64,000 nucleotides of DNA, taken from JAYWIG01 sp043789035. GTDB taxonomy: Bacteria; Pseudomonadota; Gammaproteobacteria; Burkholderiales; Burkholderiaceae_E. Shown one piece after another: positions 62,461 through 64,000 of the stretch. The stretch spans positions 5,139-69,138 of the forward strand of contig JAYWIG010000039.1 of the NCBI GenBank assembly GCA_043789035.1. Reading direction: 5' to 3'. The translations under genes were made by a program, and so were the position numbers. Positions within the stretch are counted from its first letter, which is position 1; every line of letters starts with the position of its first letter. Under the pieces are notes generated by a model. The model was not told the DNA's origin. It saw nothing but the letters and a program-made list of their open reading frames with translations, and made no database searches.

Positions 62461-63351
62461 CTTCGCTAACTTTACGGCCTGGGCTGAGCCAAAACCCACC
62501 AAAGCACACCACGCCTTCAACAATCGTCCAGGTGGCTTTTGAATCAGGGCTTGAGCCTCGTTCCTGTGCTGTCGTTCGTCCGCTTGGCAGCTCAACATCG
62601 TATTGAGTAAGCCCGGGTACTCGCCATCCCGTAGTTTTTCAATCTGCGCTTGATAATGCTGATCAACAAATGTCTCGACTGAAGCGACGGTGGCATAGAC
62701 CGCTCTCGAACCTGCAAGCGCGGGCAAAAAGCCGGTCATAAAGCCCGCAACTTTCCAAAATACCAACAGGCGACTACGCTGACGCCAAGGCAAGATGCCA
62801 TTCATTAAGTCGAGGTGCTTCTGCTCTGTAGCAACGTGATGTTGTGCAAATGCTTTTAGCGCTGGGTCTCGGGCAAGTAGCAAAATGCCTTTGTAAATCC
62901 AGACCGCGCCAGTTTCACCAGCATGATCGCTTCGTAAATCTTTCACCATGAACTCAGGGCATTGCGATACTGCGGACTCTAGCCTTCTTGCAAGTTGCTG
63001 CAACCTGGGCCTGAACCATAAGAAAAATCGATAAGCAATTTCTAAAAGTGGGGAGACAAGTGGCACCGAAGCAATCGCTCCTAACCATTTCCAGCCGGGA
63101 ATGTGTTTCCATAAAACCGCGAAGGCTTGCGCTCCACTGAATATCTCCGGCCGTGGCCCATGTCGCAGGACATGGAAACGCGCTAAGGCGGTTTGTCTAG
63201 ACAGACCGCCGGGCAAATCAACTTTGTCTTGATTGACGTCATGCCAGTGAACCGGCAACCCAACACTGGCCCGTTGATAAATGCCAACTTCCCGTCGGCA
63301 AAGCGGGCAGCCACCGTCAAAAAAAACGGTGATTGCCGGATTCAAGCTCAA
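62452..63351 (-). CDS. coq7: DCC (DUF393) domain fused to Coq7 hydroxylase
   Basis: A 299-residue fusion. The first 115 residues are a DCC-family thiol-redox domain (FFDGGCPLCRRE with CxxC). The rest is a di-iron ferritin-like Coq7: DHAGETGAVWIYKG, TEQKHLDLM, ASVETFVDQHY and ADERQH supply the Glu/His metal ligands. Coq7 hydroxylates demethoxyubiquinone in ubiquinone synthesis. A usual Coq7 has about 200 residues without the DCC part. It lies 21 bases upstream of... the HiPIP gene end on the same strand. Confidence 0.9.
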   Translation of the reverse strand: MSLNPAITVFFDGGCPLCRREVGIYQRASVGLPVHWHDVNQDKVDLPGGLSRQTALARFHVLRHGPRPEIFSGAQAFAVLWKHIPGWKWLGAIASVPLVSPLLEIAYRFFLWFRPRLQQLARRLESAVSQCPEFMVKDLRSDHAGETGAVWIYKGILLLARDPALKAFAQHHVATEQKHLDLMNGILPWRQRSRLLVFWKVAGFMTGFLPALAGSRAVYATVASVETFVDQHYQAQIEKLRDGEYPGLLNTMLSCQADERQHRNEAQALIQKPPGRLLKAWCALVGFGSAQAVKLAKLI

Positions 63352-63372
63352 GTACCTAAATAAAAATCTAAA

Positions 63373-63687
63373 TTAGGCTTTCTTAGCCCATGCACTACAC
63401 CAACCTGCGCCAGCCACTTGCTTGCCAGCGAACAATGGGCAACCACCAGCCGCATCTGTCGCTTTACCTTGGAAAAGCGCGCAGTTGTTGCACTTTTGTT
63501 CGTTAGCGTGTTTTGGATACTTTTTCTTGTCAGCTTTGGTACTGTCAGCGACATAGCCAAGCGCAACCGCTTGAGCATCTTTTTCGTCAAGTTTTGCCTG
63601 AGCTAAAGCATTGCCCGTCATCAAACCAGTGGCGAGAGCTGAACCGCAAGAAATTGCAGTGATAACAAATGTACGACGTGAATTCAT
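63373..63687 (-). CDS. High-potential iron-sulfur protein (HiPIP)
   Basis: A 104-residue exported redox protein. The N-terminal MNSRRTFVITAISCGSALATG is a Tat-like signal, expected because the 4Fe-4S cluster is inserted before export. Cluster ligands are CNNC, GGCPLF and GWCSAW. HiPIPs carry electrons in the periplasm of many betaproteobacteria. ATG 63687 was chosen over 63720. It is transcribed towards the coq7 fusion gene, 21 bases away. Confidence 0.92.
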   Translation of the reverse strand: MNSRRTFVITAISCGSALATGLMTGNALAQAKLDEKDAQAVALGYVADSTKADKKKYPKHANEQKCNNCALFQGKATDAAGGCPLFAGKQVAGAGWCSAWAKKA

Positions 63688-63805
63688 AAAACACCTTTTA
63701 GGAGAAAAACGATAGAACACTATTAAACCAGTAACTTAAAGCCAGTCTATAGTTATCACAAGCGTTCAGCTCAGGTATTCCACTTCACATAACCATGCTC
63801 TTGAA

Positions 63806-63994
63806 TCAAGCTCTAGCGAACCCAAGCAAATGCGCCATGTCTTTAAAGAAAATTCGTACATGCGCCATCGGCTTTTTACGCGTTAATTCTTTATTCATAT
63901 AGGACTCAAACGTTAATTGTTGAACGTCCTTATCCTCACAAATTTTAACAAAATGCTCTCTGCGTTTGTCTGTTGAATACCAGTAGTACTGCAT
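63806..63994 (-). CDS. Hypothetical protein, possibly cut by window edge
   Basis: A 62-codon frame that stays open to the window edge (two further codons before the ATG). The product (TDKRREHFVKICEDKD, then KKPMAHVRIFFKDMAHLLGF) matches no family I know. It may be the end of a longer gene that starts beyond the window. Confidence 0.35.
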   Translation of the reverse strand: MQYYWYSTDKRREHFVKICEDKDVQQLTFESYMNKELTRKKPMAHVRIFFKDMAHLLGFARA

Positions 63995-64000
63995 GATTCC

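Noticed and set aside
1..64000. CRISPR arrays, insertion sequences, tRNA or rRNA genes
   Set aside because: No spaced direct repeats, transposase motifs or tRNA-like cloverleaf sequences were noticed; the only clear tandem repeat is inside exbD.

Overview
The window looks like a chromosomal segment of a betaproteobacterium, probably Burkholderiales, with moderate G+C. Pointers are a 6S RNA gene directly after zapA, an orphan Bug-type tricarboxylate receptor, malonyl-CoA decarboxylase, a HiPIP, a Coq7 with a fused DCC domain, and bcsD/bcsP-type cellulose accessory genes. This placement is inference; no marker rRNA is present.

Layout. 0-2 kb: the 3' part of a sulfatase, then an ExbB/ExbD pair. 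2-5.8 kb, minus strand: a cobalamin riboswitch, btuB, btuF and a ParA-like ATPase. 5.8-13 kb: a DsbD/ScsB-type thiol reductase, a ZapB-like gene, zapA, 6S RNA, a TauE/SafE permease, a Bug receptor, malonyl-CoA decarboxylase and lgt.

13.2-34.5 kb is the most interesting part: a roughly 21-kb exopolysaccharide locus of 16 genes that mixes four known systems. From cellulose synthesis come BcsD, a BcsP-like protein, two BcsQ ATPases, BcsB, a BcsE-like protein and a BcsA-like protein that has lost its glycosyltransferase motifs. From PNAG-type synthesis come a motif-complete processive GT2 and a TPR/beta-barrel outer-membrane protein. From alginate/Wss acetylation come AlgI, two AlgJ-like proteins and AlgF. 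Carbohydrate-modifying enzymes are a GH18-like protein and two paralogous deacetylase-fold proteins at the two ends of the locus, one with intact catalytic motifs and one with all of them substituted. My reading is a secretion machine that keeps the cellulose chassis (pseudo-BcsA/BcsB, BcsQ, BcsD/P) while the polymer is made by the second GT2, O-acetylated by the Alg module and trimmed or deacetylated by the GH18 and deacetylase. The polymer may be a GlcNAc-type glycan, but that is inference.

34.5-64 kb: a broken GST gene at the locus edge, then mostly housekeeping and catabolic genes: MFS transporter, Uup ABC-F, RecQ, ketopantoate reductase, PbpC with a 2005-residue alpha-2-macroglobulin, two alpha/beta hydrolases (one tannase family), an SSADH-type dehydrogenase, a flavin reductase, a glycine-zipper protein, an OYE-family oxidoreductase, a Liv ABC transporter without its binding protein, a HI0933-family flavoprotein, DCC-Coq7 and a HiPIP. 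No tRNA, rRNA, CRISPR array or insertion sequence was recognised.
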